Assembly: GCA_944326525.1 (NCBI GenBank)
Contig: CALVEG010000002.1
Span: 1-64,000, forward strand
Direction of reading: 5' to 3'
Length of the DNA stretch: 64,000 nucleotides
DNA from: Candidatus Gastranaerophilales bacterium
GTDB taxonomy: Bacteria > Cyanobacteriota > Vampirovibrionia > Gastranaerophilales > Gastranaerophilaceae
How positions within the stretch are numbered: position 1 is the stretch's first letter; each line of letters starts with the position of its first letter. This document shows positions 25,963 through 34,189 of the stretch, piece after piece. The notes under the pieces were generated by a model. It worked only from the letters and a program-made list of their open reading frames with translations. It was not told the DNA's origin and made no database searches. The position numbers and the translations under genes were made by a program.

Positions 25963-26478
25963 ATGATTGAAATGAAAGTTATGGGCATTGCCCTTGATAC
26001 AAGAACAGGTTCTCCTATTGTTGTTCTTCACGACAAAGAAAATAGAAAAGCTCTACCTATATGGATTGGGTCTGCTGAAGCCAGTGCTATCATAAGAAAA
26101 ATTGAAAATCTTACAGTTGCACGTCCGATGACACACGATCTGATTATTAATATTATTGAAAAAACAGGTTATAAAATTGATAAAATTGAAATTAATGATG
26201 TCGAAAAAGAAACTTATTATGCAACTATTTTCTTAAAAGGTGATGACGATAAACTTATTGAAATAGATTCTCGTCCATCTGATGCTATCGCTATTGCAAT
26301 CAGGGTAGATGCACCTATCTTTGTTACAGCAAACGTTATCTCTAACGGTTCTGTTTCCACTGACAGTGCAAAAGATGAAGCTGAAGCTCAAGAATTTAAA
26401 GAATTTATCCAGAGTATTAAGCCCTCTGACTTTGAAAAACTAATGAAAAATAACGACCACCACGAAAGCGACCAATAA
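25963..26478 (+). CDS. DUF151 bifunctional-nuclease-family protein
   Basis: Matches the BFN/DUF151 domain: MKVMGIALDTRTGSPIVVL at the start, ALPIWIGSAEASAI, RPMTHDLI and RPSDAIAIAIR with the conserved SDA. Members have been reported with both RNase and DNase activity, and are common in cyanobacteria and plants. The length of 171 residues is typical. The ATG is served by AGAAAGG. It is transcribed alone, away from tRNA-Ser(GCT). Confidence 0.9.
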   Translation: MIEMKVMGIALDTRTGSPIVVLHDKENRKALPIWIGSAEASAIIRKIENLTVARPMTHDLIINIIEKTGYKIDKIEINDVEKETYYATIFLKGDDDKLIEIDSRPSDAIAIAIRVDAPIFVTANVISNGSVSTDSAKDEAEAQEFKEFIQSIKPSDFEKLMKNNDHHESDQ

Positions 26479-26566
26479 CGTTTTGTAACATATGTAACAA
26501 TTTCTCGAAAAAATGAAATTCATACGCTCCGATATTTTTTATTAATTTGAGAAAGAGAGCGACATT

Positions 26567-26770
26567 ATGAACATAGACTCAATTCAACCTAATTATATTT
26601 TCAAGGTTGACCCTGTCAATTTCTTTGAGGCACAGAAAAAAGAACCCGCTAAATTCAACCCGTTTACAAACGGACTTTTTTCGCAACAGACTGATGATGT
26701 GTTTAATTTAAACCATCCTAAAGTTGCCGGAAGTGCCACTACTGCAAACAAACTTGACAGGCTAGCTTAA
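26567..26770 (+). CDS. Tiny protein ending in LDRLA
   Basis: 67 residues. It starts M-N-I-D-S-I and contains FNPFTNGLF in the middle, and ends ANKLDRLA. The next gene (26854-27060) ends AEHLDLLA, so the two share a C-terminal LDxLA. Otherwise low complexity, no helix for membrane, no cysteine. GAGAGCG precedes the ATG. Not recognised. A substrate or structural role is as likely as a regulatory one. Confidence 0.6.
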   Translation: MNIDSIQPNYIFKVDPVNFFEAQKKEPAKFNPFTNGLFSQQTDDVFNLNHPKVAGSATTANKLDRLA

Positions 26771-26805
26771 TATTTCTTAATATTTTGCAAATTTTAGGCA
26801 ATTTT

Positions 26806-26833
26806 TTGACCAAAATTTTCTTTATTATAGTAT
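26806..26833 (+). promoter_or_regulatory. Promoter for the 26854 gene
   Basis: TTGACC (26806-26811), 16-nt spacer, TAGTAT (26828-26833). The predicted start near 26840 leaves a short leader carrying TTTGGAG. Confidence 0.45.
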
Positions 26834-26853
26834 AGGGAATTTTGGAGATTGCT

Positions 26854-27060
26854 ATGTTCGGATTAGACATATCAAAAATTACATCAAACAGCGGCGCAGG
26901 TTACGTTACCTCACCAAGCTTGCAGCCAAGTAGAACTTTTGTCAAACAAGCCTTTGACTTTAAACCAAGCCTTGACAGACCGGCGACTAAAAGCAATTTT
27001 TCTGAAGAGTTGCTTTGCGGCGCGCCTGTAAAAGCTGAACATTTAGATTTGTTGGCATAA
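26854..27060 (+). CDS. Tiny protein ending in LDLLA
   Basis: 68 residues starting MFGLDISKIT. The frame is open four more codons upstream (TTG at 26842), but the TTTGGAG there is the ribosome site for this ATG. Low-complexity middle with several SxxPS-like turns and one Cys. The C-terminus AEHLDLLA matches the ending of 26567-26770. A terminator follows at 27133-27169, so it is a one-gene transcript. Confidence 0.6.
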   Translation: MFGLDISKITSNSGAGYVTSPSLQPSRTFVKQAFDFKPSLDRPATKSNFSEELLCGAPVKAEHLDLLA

Positions 27061-27132
27061 AAACTGTTTTTTACAGCAGAAAGAAATTATCTTTAGTATT
27101 TGTGCGGTAAATTAGTTTTTGTGCGTTAAACT

Positions 27133-27169
27133 GCGGAGTATATGTATAGGATACTCTGCTGTTTTTTTT
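27133..27169 (+). terminator. Rho-independent terminator
   Basis: GCGGAGTAT and ATACTCTGC pair (one G-T) around a 9-nt loop, followed by eight T. Confidence 0.75.
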
Positions 27170-27258
27170 GTTCAACGAACACAAACCTACAACCCTTTCT
27201 TCATTTTTAAATAATCTTTTCAGAAATTCCATACTTACTACATCCTTCTTTTTTGTTG

Positions 27259-27264
27259 TATAAT
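27259..27264 (+). promoter_or_regulatory. -10 box for the DUF1858 gene
   Basis: A perfect TATAAT lies 39 nt before the ATG at 27304. The -35 is weak. The short leader ends in AAGGAGG. Confidence 0.45.
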
Positions 27265-27303
27265 GTACTTAAGGATTTTGATAAGAAAGTCAAGGAGGTA
27301 AAT

Positions 27304-27507
27304 ATGACACAAAAAATTTCTAAGGATATGAACATTATGGATATCGTTCAGGCTTGCCCTGAAAGTGTTGCTGTATTCCAAAAATACGGTTTGGGATGTA
27401 TTGGATGTGCTGCGGCTCACTTTGAAAACCTTGAAGCAGGGGCTAAGGTTCACGGATTTGATCCTGACGAAATGGTTGCTGAAATCAATGCACTTATTGA
27501 AGAATAA
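27304..27507 (+). CDS. DUF1858 redox-disulfide domain protein
   Basis: 67 residues with the DUF1858 pattern: ISKDMNIMDIVQACPESVAV, then GLGCIGCAAAHFENLEAGAK and a helical end. The CxxC pair (CIGC) is the proposed redox disulfide of proteins found next to hybrid-cluster proteins or in the ScdA N-terminus. The ATG at 27304 has a perfect AAGGAGG. It is a single-gene unit between two terminators. Confidence 0.88.
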   Translation: MTQKISKDMNIMDIVQACPESVAVFQKYGLGCIGCAAAHFENLEAGAKVHGFDPDEMVAEINALIEE

Positions 27508-27525
27508 ATCTAATAATTATATTTT

Positions 27526-27562
27526 AAAGCAGGTTCTTAATTTTTAAGAACCTGCTTTTTGT
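27526..27562. terminator. Bidirectional terminator
   Basis: AAAGCAGGTTCTTAA pairs perfectly with TTAAGAACCTGCTTT and has T runs on both strands. It serves the DUF1858 gene and the convergent large gene at 27583. Confidence 0.85.
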
Positions 27563-27582
27563 AACTGTATATTAGGAGTTTG

Positions 27583-29649
27583 TTATTTTTTTAAGAAACC
27601 TGACATTGTCGGCTGCATTGAATTTACAGATGGCGGAGTTAAATTTATTTTATTCTGCGCTATTACAGCCTGTGCCTGCGGATTTTTAGCTTCCTGAGCT
27701 ATACGTTCTTTCTCTTTGCTTTCTTTTGTCATTCTTTCACAATATCTAGCAAGCCAAATCATAAATGCCGGTACTAAGAATATTATTGAAGCAAATTCAA
27801 ATGAGCTGTTTAAGGTTTTTGCTATTCGTACAAACTTATTATCAGCATTTTCAAAAGCTTTATATATAGTATCAAGTGCCTTTGAATTTTGTTCTTTTGC
27901 AGCTCTAAAAGCTTTTTCAAAATCTTCAATTGATACGTCTTTGAGTTTTTTACCACCCAAAATTTCTTCTGCAGCTGTTTTTACCTCTTTGTCCATAGCA
28001 AAGACTTTTCTCGGATCACCATCATTTTTCTTCAAAAATTCTATATAACCCATAATTCCGTCTTTGTACTGTCTAAGGTTGCTGTGTTTTGAAGCTAATT
28101 GGTCACTGCTCAATACGTTTACACCACCGCTTGGTGTAAAGTAGTTCTTAAGCTTGTAGAAGAAACCTTTTGAATGATCTGCAGGTTTCACGTTAAGCGC
28201 TAAACCTGAAAGCTTTGCAAACATTGAGGAGAAACCTCTTGACAATGCTTTTGCACCAAACAATATCGCTGTAAAGCTTAACATATCACGTACGAAAATT
28301 TCTTTTCTATCGTGTTGGTCTTTTGCATTTCTCAATCTTGGAGGAAGACAAAATCCAAATAATAATGTCAACATAGCCTGTACTGACATTGATGCTTTAT
28401 CAAATTCAAAAGTATCAGAAAGCTTTTTAAGCCATCCGCCTTTTGTAACGGTCTTTCCGATTTTTTCATTAAATGCTGATGCGGCACCTGTAAATGATGT
28501 TTCTTTAGCATTATTATCTTTTTCTGTTTTTTCTGCTTTGTCGGCTTTACCTTGAACATTTTCTGCAGTTTTACTTGCATCTTCCGGTTCTTCTTTTATT
28601 TCATCAACATTTGCTGAAACCCCAATATTATAAATTTTCGGGATAATATCGTAAAATCCGACTACAGCAAAGAACATACCGAAGTTAGACAAGAACCTTG
28701 TTCCGGAACGTCTTAAATTAAAGGATTTCATAAACTTAGCAAGATCCGGCACTGCCTCATTTTTCAAATATTTATTAGTAGATTTGATAACATCATCTGT
28801 ATAATCAGTTAAATTATCAAGCATCTGTGAAAATGATACTGTAACAGGATCTTTTCTCCATTTTACGTTTACAGTTGCAGCAAGTTCATTTTCTGAAGGA
28901 TTTACGTATTTTTTACGAAGATCCATAAATTCACTAACTAGATTTGAAGTTAAATCCTCTTTCATTCCCGGAGTTTTCTTACCGATAAAATGTTTCCAGA
29001 AACCTTTAGATTTAGCGCCTTCTATCTCTATAAGCTTGTCTGCCATCTCTGCAGCTTTCGCATCAAAATCAAAACCTTCAATATCACCTAATGAAGCTTG
29101 CAATGTTGATTTGAAAACCTGTTTATAAAAATCTTTTTTAACAGGATTAACTTGTGCTTTATCTTTGAAGTTAGTTATGCCTTTGATGGCATCTTTATTA
29201 TTTTCAACAATTGCATTAAAACTTTCGCCAAAAGTATTGATCATGTTAATAGGAACGTTATTAGCCTTACCTGCATATTTTTTAATTCCCCACATCATAC
29301 CTGCAGGAATCAAAAATGCACTCGGACCTGATAGAATTTCTCTTATACCTTCACGGCGAGCAAAAGCCCAGTTATAAGGTCCTGTTTTCTTACCGGTTTC
29401 TTCACCTGTTACAGGATCTTTTTCACGTTTTCTACCTCTATTTAGCCCCTCTTTAATTCTCGGAAATACCATTCCGATACCGTCTTGGGCAATAAATGAT
29501 GCTGCAAATCCACCTCTTGCGATTGCATCTGTCACCGTAACTACAGGGTTAAAATCACTTGTAAAATGAGGAGTATTATTTTTCCTAGTTACTTGCCCCA
29601 ATCTGTTTCGTCCGGTATTTTCTGAAGAATTAATTGCTTTTACTGACAT
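27583..29649 (-). CDS. Large membrane protein of a lineage-specific family
   Basis: 688 residues. The start carries M-S-V-K-A-I-N and HF29-T-S31, a weak form of the tag. An N-terminal block (IAQDGIGMVFPRI, then GPYNWAFARREGIREIL and a helix) resembles the starts of the proteins at 31256-31924 and 31921-32472. Helices are near residues 100-120, 325-345, 430-445, 455-475 and 630-650. A low-complexity acidic/lysine linker (about 358-395) separates two membrane parts. Function unknown. It may be an inner-membrane organiser. AGTAGGG is before the ATG, and a 23-bp palindrome lies about 140 bp upstream. Confidence 0.6.
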   Translation of the reverse strand: MSVKAINSSENTGRNRLGQVTRKNNTPHFTSDFNPVVTVTDAIARGGFAASFIAQDGIGMVFPRIKEGLNRGRKREKDPVTGEETGKKTGPYNWAFARREGIREILSGPSAFLIPAGMMWGIKKYAGKANNVPINMINTFGESFNAIVENNKDAIKGITNFKDKAQVNPVKKDFYKQVFKSTLQASLGDIEGFDFDAKAAEMADKLIEIEGAKSKGFWKHFIGKKTPGMKEDLTSNLVSEFMDLRKKYVNPSENELAATVNVKWRKDPVTVSFSQMLDNLTDYTDDVIKSTNKYLKNEAVPDLAKFMKSFNLRRSGTRFLSNFGMFFAVVGFYDIIPKIYNIGVSANVDEIKEEPEDASKTAENVQGKADKAEKTEKDNNAKETSFTGAASAFNEKIGKTVTKGGWLKKLSDTFEFDKASMSVQAMLTLLFGFCLPPRLRNAKDQHDRKEIFVRDMLSFTAILFGAKALSRGFSSMFAKLSGLALNVKPADHSKGFFYKLKNYFTPSGGVNVLSSDQLASKHSNLRQYKDGIMGYIEFLKKNDGDPRKVFAMDKEVKTAAEEILGGKKLKDVSIEDFEKAFRAAKEQNSKALDTIYKAFENADNKFVRIAKTLNSSFEFASIIFLVPAFMIWLARYCERMTKESKEKERIAQEAKNPQAQAVIAQNKINLTPPSVNSMQPTMSGFLKK

Positions 29650-29785
29650 ATCCCTACTTTTTTCATGACTAAACTACACACATACATACTATTTTAAAAA
29701 CTTAACGGTTACATTTATTGCTTTTTTCGGCACCGATTGTAAGAAAAATTTACATGACAAACAAAGTGACGTAAATGTAATATTA

Positions 29786-29808
29786 TTAAGTGTAATAATT
29801 ATACTTAA
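29786..29808. promoter_or_regulatory. 23-bp near-perfect palindrome
   Basis: TTAAGTGTAATAATTATACT followed by TAA reads almost the same on both strands (one mismatched pair). It is in the 294-bp gap between the large membrane protein gene and trmFO, and could be an operator for the former. Otherwise I see nothing in this gap apart from the trmFO promoter. Confidence 0.4.
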
Positions 29809-29908
29809 TCCGTAGTTTTTTTTCAAGCAATATACTACAATTATAATATTTTTATTCACATATCTTTACAATTAAACAACAATAAGGAATTTCATTTAGG
29901 CTTAAGAT

Positions 29909-29937
29909 TTGACAGAGATGCATTTTCATAATACTAT
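29909..29937 (+). promoter_or_regulatory. Leaderless-type promoter of trmFO
   Basis: TTGACA (29909-29914), 17-nt spacer, TACTAT (29932-29937), 6 nt to the ATG at 29944. Confidence 0.65.
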
Positions 29938-29943
29938 TCCGGA

Positions 29944-31248
29944 ATGGAAGCAATCATAATAGGAGCAGGGCTTGCCGGATCAGAAGCCGCTCTGCAATTA
30001 GCAAAGAGAGGAATTAAAGTCAAATTATACGAAATGCGCCCTGAAGTATCGACCGGAGCACATAAAACCGGCGATTGTGCAGAATTCGTATGTTCAAACA
30101 GCTTGGGGGCAGCAGACACCACCAATGCAAGCGGACTTTTGAAAAAAGAGATGGAACTTTTAGGCGGCGAGCTTATCAAAATAGCTTTTAAAAACAGTGT
30201 TCCCGCCGGAAATGCACTTGCAATTGACAGAGAAGGCTTTTCAAAACAGGTAACCGAAAAAATTCTTGAAAATCCAAATATTACCCTTATAAAGGAAGAA
30301 ATCAAAGAAATTCCGAGCATGCCTGCAATAATAGCCTCCGGCCCGTTAACAAGCGCTGAATTAGCTGAAGACATTAAAAAGTTTACGAACAGTGAACATC
30401 TTTACTTCTTTGATGCAATTGCGCCAATAATAGAAGCTGAAAGTATAAATTTTGATATTGCTTTTCACTTGAACCGTTACGACAAGGGAGAAGCGGCTTA
30501 CATAAACTGTCCGATGAATAAAGAACAGTATGAAAAATTTTATGAGATTCTCACAACCGCCCCTAGAATTGAATTAAAAGAGTTTGAGAAAAATGCAAAG
30601 TTTTTTGAGAGTTGTCTTCCTGTCGAAGTTTTGGCATCAAGAGGGAAAGATACCCTTCGTTTCGGTCCAATGAAGCCAGTCGGACTTGTTGACCCAAGAA
30701 CAGAAGAAGAAAATTATGCAGTTGTACAGTTAAGACAAGACAACTCCGCAAAAACACTCTATAACATAGTCGGTTTTCAGACGAACCTAAAGTGGGGAAG
30801 CCAAAAAGAACTTATTCACTCAATTCCGGGACTTGAAAATGCCTCAATTGTCAGATACGGAGTAATGCACAGAAATACATTTATAAATTCACCAAAACTC
30901 CTTAATCCGACACTTCAAACAAGAGAAAGACAAGATTTGTTCTTTGCAGGTCAACTAACAGGAACAGAAGGTTACACTGAATCAATAGCTTCAGGACTTT
31001 TGGCAGGAATTAACATGGCACGCTTTTTGAAGGGGGAAGAACTTTTAACACTTCCAACAACAACTATTCTTGGAGCTTTAACACATTATATTACGAATCC
31101 AGAGCATGACAAATTTCAGCCTATAAATTCTAACTGGGGTATTTTAGATAAAATTGAACTTCCTAAAAAGGAAAGAAAAAATAAAAAACTTAAAGCTGAA
31201 CTTCTATCCCAAAGATCTATTGAATACCTTAAAGGAATTTCCGTTTAA
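29944..31248 (+). CDS. trmFO: Methylenetetrahydrofolate-tRNA-(uracil-5-)-methyltransferase
   Basis: Makes ribothymidine 54 in the tRNA T loop using folate and FAD. The dinucleotide motif GAGLAGSEAA is at residues 6-15, and CAEFVCSNSLG carries the characteristic cysteine. GTEGYTESIASGL near residue 345 is the family's C-terminal FAD motif. The length of 434 residues is normal. The start is the standard N-terminus but has no ribosome site, fitting the leaderless promoter. It is convergent with 31256-31924, 7 bp away. Confidence 0.95.
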   Translation: MEAIIIGAGLAGSEAALQLAKRGIKVKLYEMRPEVSTGAHKTGDCAEFVCSNSLGAADTTNASGLLKKEMELLGGELIKIAFKNSVPAGNALAIDREGFSKQVTEKILENPNITLIKEEIKEIPSMPAIIASGPLTSAELAEDIKKFTNSEHLYFFDAIAPIIEAESINFDIAFHLNRYDKGEAAYINCPMNKEQYEKFYEILTTAPRIELKEFEKNAKFFESCLPVEVLASRGKDTLRFGPMKPVGLVDPRTEEENYAVVQLRQDNSAKTLYNIVGFQTNLKWGSQKELIHSIPGLENASIVRYGVMHRNTFINSPKLLNPTLQTRERQDLFFAGQLTGTEGYTESIASGLLAGINMARFLKGEELLTLPTTTILGALTHYITNPEHDKFQPINSNWGILDKIELPKKERKNKKLKAELLSQRSIEYLKGISV

Positions 31249-31255
31249 TATTCTT

Positions 31256-31924
31256 TTAAACCTTTTTGTCTAATACTTGAGAAGATTCTGAAGTGTTAGC
31301 AGAGTTTTTGTGTTTTTCAAATCCCAGAGCATTTAAGACAGGGTGAATAAATAAATGTGAAACCTGAGGTGCAAAAATTGCCAGCCCAAAAACTGATCCG
31401 ACAATATTTCCAAATTCCACAGCTCCCTTCAATATCGGAAATTTATTCGGATGTTCTTTATTCAATTCTTCTACCATCAATGAAGAATATTCATCCTTAA
31501 CAAGCTTGCGCACCTTATTTCCGTCAGCATCAGTTTTGTAAACACCCTTAATCTCTTTTTCAAGCGTCTTTTGACGGTTGTTTAATGTCGTATCACACAA
31601 CTTCAAATAATGAGCATATTGTTTACTTGATTTAAAATCCCCGATTTCTTCCGGCTTGAAAAGTTTTTGAGCAAGCTTGAACGTACCTTTTTTGAATACC
31701 GGCACAACAATAGTAGCATATACCAAAAGACAAGTCGCTTGGTATAAAAATTCTTTTGCAGCTGCATATTTTTTCGTATCATCATCGATATCGTTGTCTA
31801 TTAAAATAAACCCCGGTCGGCCAATAGCTTTCAGTGTTGTCTCCATCATAACTTGTGAATTGGTGTTTGAAGTTATATTATTAAGCGAATTGCTTGTTAA
31901 AATTTTTGTAATTCCGTTAATCAT
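31256..31924 (-). CDS. Membrane protein, paralogue of 31921-32472
   Basis: 222 residues. GRPGFILIDNDIDDDTKKYA followed by AKEFLYQATCLLVYATIVVP matches the sequence pattern of its neighbour (CRPAFTMMDKKEEPKTKKYT, then IREGLTEIIAIPVYWLL). A second helix is near residues 170-195 (VGSVFGLAIFAPQVSHLF). The shared core is an acidic loop, a KKY and a helix with Pro. The 4-bp overlap with the upstream gene (ATGA) shows tight coupling. Function unknown. Confidence 0.6.
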   Translation of the reverse strand: MINGITKILTSNSLNNITSNTNSQVMMETTLKAIGRPGFILIDNDIDDDTKKYAAAKEFLYQATCLLVYATIVVPVFKKGTFKLAQKLFKPEEIGDFKSSKQYAHYLKLCDTTLNNRQKTLEKEIKGVYKTDADGNKVRKLVKDEYSSLMVEELNKEHPNKFPILKGAVEFGNIVGSVFGLAIFAPQVSHLFIHPVLNALGFEKHKNSANTSESSQVLDKKV

Positions 31925-32472
31925 ACGCCACCTACTTTCATACCGTATGATTTATATGGACCAACACCTGCAAAGGTTTGCATACTTGGACGTTTTACCG
32001 GAGAATAAGTATTTTGTGATATGGGATTTGTTTTTGGTTCAATAAAAGATAAATTTTTATCGGATTTTTCAAGATTTATCCCCTTTTTGTTATGATAAAA
32101 TTTATCCATTAAAGGTTTTATTGCAAGAGAACAAAGTCCGGGGATTACAACCAACGCTGCTGCACAAACCCCTATCAGCATACAATTTTTTGCACCTTTA
32201 GCTTTTAATTCCTCCGGAAGAAATTTGTTCGCTAACTTTGCGGAACCCTCTCCCAAAAGCCAATATACAGGAATTGCAATGATTTCAGTTAAACCTTCTC
32301 TTATTGCTGTATATTTTTTTGTCTTTGGCTCTTCTTTTTTGTCCATCATCGTAAAAGCAGGACGACAAATCCCCTTTACTGCCGCTATTGACATAACAAC
32401 ATAGGTAGGTTTATTATTCTCACCTAATTTAAGGCATATTTTTCTGAATTTGTCTAACAATGTCGTGTTCAT
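31921..32472 (-). CDS. Membrane protein, first of a paralogous pair
   Basis: 183 residues. The core CRPAFTMMDKKEEPKTKKYT and the helix IREGLTEIIAIPVYWLL are shared with 31256-31924 and more loosely with 27583-29649. A second helix is near residues 95-118 (CMLIGVCAAALVVIPGLCSLA). The C-terminal 55 residues are polar and probably unstructured (NLSFIEPKTNP, SPVKRPSMQTF). Tandem duplication is likely. No signal peptide and no known family. Confidence 0.6.
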   Translation of the reverse strand: MNTTLLDKFRKICLKLGENNKPTYVVMSIAAVKGICRPAFTMMDKKEEPKTKKYTAIREGLTEIIAIPVYWLLGEGSAKLANKFLPEELKAKGAKNCMLIGVCAAALVVIPGLCSLAIKPLMDKFYHNKKGINLEKSDKNLSFIEPKTNPISQNTYSPVKRPSMQTFAGVGPYKSYGMKVGGV

Positions 32473-32628
32473 AATTCTGATAAACTAAAAATCATAAATA
32501 TTTTTTTTTGCTACCTAAATGTCCAAACAGCCTTATCCTTAAATAACTTATTAATGTATTTGTAAAAAATTAATCAAAAAATGAACTTTTAATTTTAAAA
32601 TTCGTTATAATAGTATAGAGGTTACAAA

Positions 32629-32973
32629 ATGAAAGATAAATGTACAAAATACGAAGCTCTGTTTACATTTGCAGATCAAGAAACACTAAAAAAGCATCTT
32701 GAAGTTTGCGAAGATTGCCGCAAAGAACAAGAACAAATGGACAGAGTATCAGAACTTATAAGTGAAGTCAAACCTTTTTATAAGAGAAAAAGTACACCAT
32801 ACCATCATCTTAAAGTGGCATGTATTCTTTTTGCTCTTGTAATAGGCGGAGCTTCAATAGGTGTAGTAGGAACAAATCAAGATGTAATGGATTACATTCA
32901 ATACGGAGAAACCCTTTCAGCAGAAGATCTTGGTTTCCCTGTCGATTCCTACGGCTTTTTACTGGTGGAATAA
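32629..32973 (+). CDS. Anti-sigma factor-like protein with zinc-finger motif and membrane helix
   Basis: 114 residues. KKHLEVCEDCRKEQEQ near residue 23-38 is the HxxxCxxC of ZAS-type anti-sigma factors. A single helix (LKVACILFALVIGGASIGVVG) at about residues 60-80 would put the C-terminus outside. Its stop shares one base with the ATG of the ECF sigma gene (TAATG), so the pair is translated together. Anti-sigma genes usually come after the sigma gene; here it is first. The predicted partner is the downstream sigma factor. Confidence 0.75.
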   Translation: MKDKCTKYEALFTFADQETLKKHLEVCEDCRKEQEQMDRVSELISEVKPFYKRKSTPYHHLKVACILFALVIGGASIGVVGTNQDVMDYIQYGETLSAEDLGFPVDSYGFLLVE

Positions 32974-33473
32974 TGGATCTGAATGAAATCATAAAAAGAA
33001 ATAAACAAAACGTAAAAAATATAATCAGACTGATTACAAAAGAAGAAGTGAATGAGGATCTTGAACAAGAGGTCTATGTGAAAATCTGGAAAAATTCCGG
33101 CAAATACAAAGAACAAGGTGCTTTGACAGGCTGGATAAATACTATTGCCAAAAATGTTTCAAAAGATTACTTAAAATCTTCTTACCGAAAAAAACAAGAC
33201 ATAACAACTTCAGATGACAATGTTCTTGTTCTAATAAAAGACAAAAAAGCAACACCTGAAAATAAGCTTTTGAAAACAGAAAGACAAATTCAGATAATGA
33301 AAGCAATCAACGGATTAAAACCTAAATTCAAAGAAGTAATAATTCTTTGTGAAATAGAGGGCTACAGTTATGAAGAATGTTCTAAAAAACTTAAATGCCC
33401 GCTTGGCACAATAAAGTCAAGAATTTACAACGCAAAAAAAGAATTAGCAGAAAAGTTACAAGATTTAATGTAA
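32973..33473 (+). CDS. ECF-type sigma factor
   Basis: 166 residues. Region 2 (EDLEQEVYVKIWKNSGKYK, then LTGWINTIAKNVSKDYLKSS) and region 4 (ALKPKFKEVI-like INGLKPKFKEVIILCEIEGY, then LKCPLGTIKSRIYNAKKELA) are both complete. This is a small sigma-70 family member that redirects RNA polymerase. The frame is open 51 codons upstream, but that part lies inside the anti-sigma gene, so the ATG at 32973 is used. A Spy-like periplasmic gene follows after 15 bp, and the set looks like an envelope-stress module. Confidence 0.9.
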   Translation: MDLNEIIKRNKQNVKNIIRLITKEEVNEDLEQEVYVKIWKNSGKYKEQGALTGWINTIAKNVSKDYLKSSYRKKQDITTSDDNVLVLIKDKKATPENKLLKTERQIQIMKAINGLKPKFKEVIILCEIEGYSYEECSKKLKCPLGTIKSRIYNAKKELAEKLQDLM

Positions 33474-33488
33474 AGAAAGGATGGAAAA

Positions 33489-34112
33489 ATGATTAAAAAA
33501 ACATTGATTTTAGCAGCACTTGCAGCATTTACTCTTAACGGTGCAATTGCAGCAGACACAATTACAAACTCCACATCCACCCCAAAAGTTCAAACTCAAC
33601 TGGCAACACCGGCAGAAACTCCGGCTGTAAAAGGGGATAAAGCTGAATTTGATGCTCCGCCGCCACCTCCATGCCAACACAAACAAAAAGGTAATGCGGA
33701 ATTTGAAAAAAGACTTAAACTTACAGACGAGCAAAAAGCAAAAGCAAAAGAATTACGCTTAAAAGGCCATGAGCAAATGGAACCTATTATGATTAAAATT
33801 AAAAACCTGAAACAGGAAAAAGAAATGGTTCTAAGATCTCGTATAGCTGTGGAAATGCAAAAGGAAAAAATTGCTGAAATTGACGCCCAAATCAAAGATT
33901 TGAGAAAACAAGCTCACGAATTAAGAATACAGAATATGAAAGAATTTGAATCAATTCTTACTGACAAACAGAAAAAAGAACTTCAAAAAATGAAAAAAGA
34001 AGGCAGAAAAAAGTTTGAAAAAGCAAGAAAAAAATGTATCAAAGAAGGTAATTGCAAACCAATGCAAAAACCTATCCCGATGCCAAAACCTGCCTCACCA
34101 ATTGAAGAGTAA
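33489..34112 (+). CDS. Spy/CpxP-like periplasmic LTxxQ protein
   Basis: A signal peptide (KKTLILAALAAFTLNGAIA) is followed by a helix-rich body. Two LTxxQ-type motifs are visible, KLTDEQKAKAKE near residue 78 and ILTDKQKKEL near 157, as in Spy, CpxP and CnrX. The interior is Lys/Glu/Met-rich helix, and the C-terminus is basic and proline-rich (KPIPMPKPASP). Such proteins act as periplasmic chaperones or metal sensors. It is the third gene of the anti-sigma/sigma operon and a likely target or sensor of it. A terminator follows. Confidence 0.8.
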   Translation: MIKKTLILAALAAFTLNGAIAADTITNSTSTPKVQTQLATPAETPAVKGDKAEFDAPPPPPCQHKQKGNAEFEKRLKLTDEQKAKAKELRLKGHEQMEPIMIKIKNLKQEKEMVLRSRIAVEMQKEKIAEIDAQIKDLRKQAHELRIQNMKEFESILTDKQKKELQKMKKEGRKKFEKARKKCIKEGNCKPMQKPIPMPKPASPIEE

Positions 34113-34134
34113 AACCTACTTTATATAATAAACT

Positions 34135-34167
34135 AAAGGGCTTCTGTTAAAAGAAGTCCTTTTTTTA
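34135..34167 (+). terminator. Rho-independent terminator of the sigma operon
   Basis: AAGGGCTTCT and AGAAGTCCTT form a stem (one G-T), followed by a run of T at about 34160-34167. Confidence 0.8.
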
Positions 34168-34189
34168 TTTTAATAATTAAAATAAGATA

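Noticed and set aside
32820-32972. In-frame extension of the ECF sigma gene
   Set aside because: It lies inside the anti-sigma gene in another frame, is Arg/Cys/Ser-rich and lacks any sigma-like sequence.
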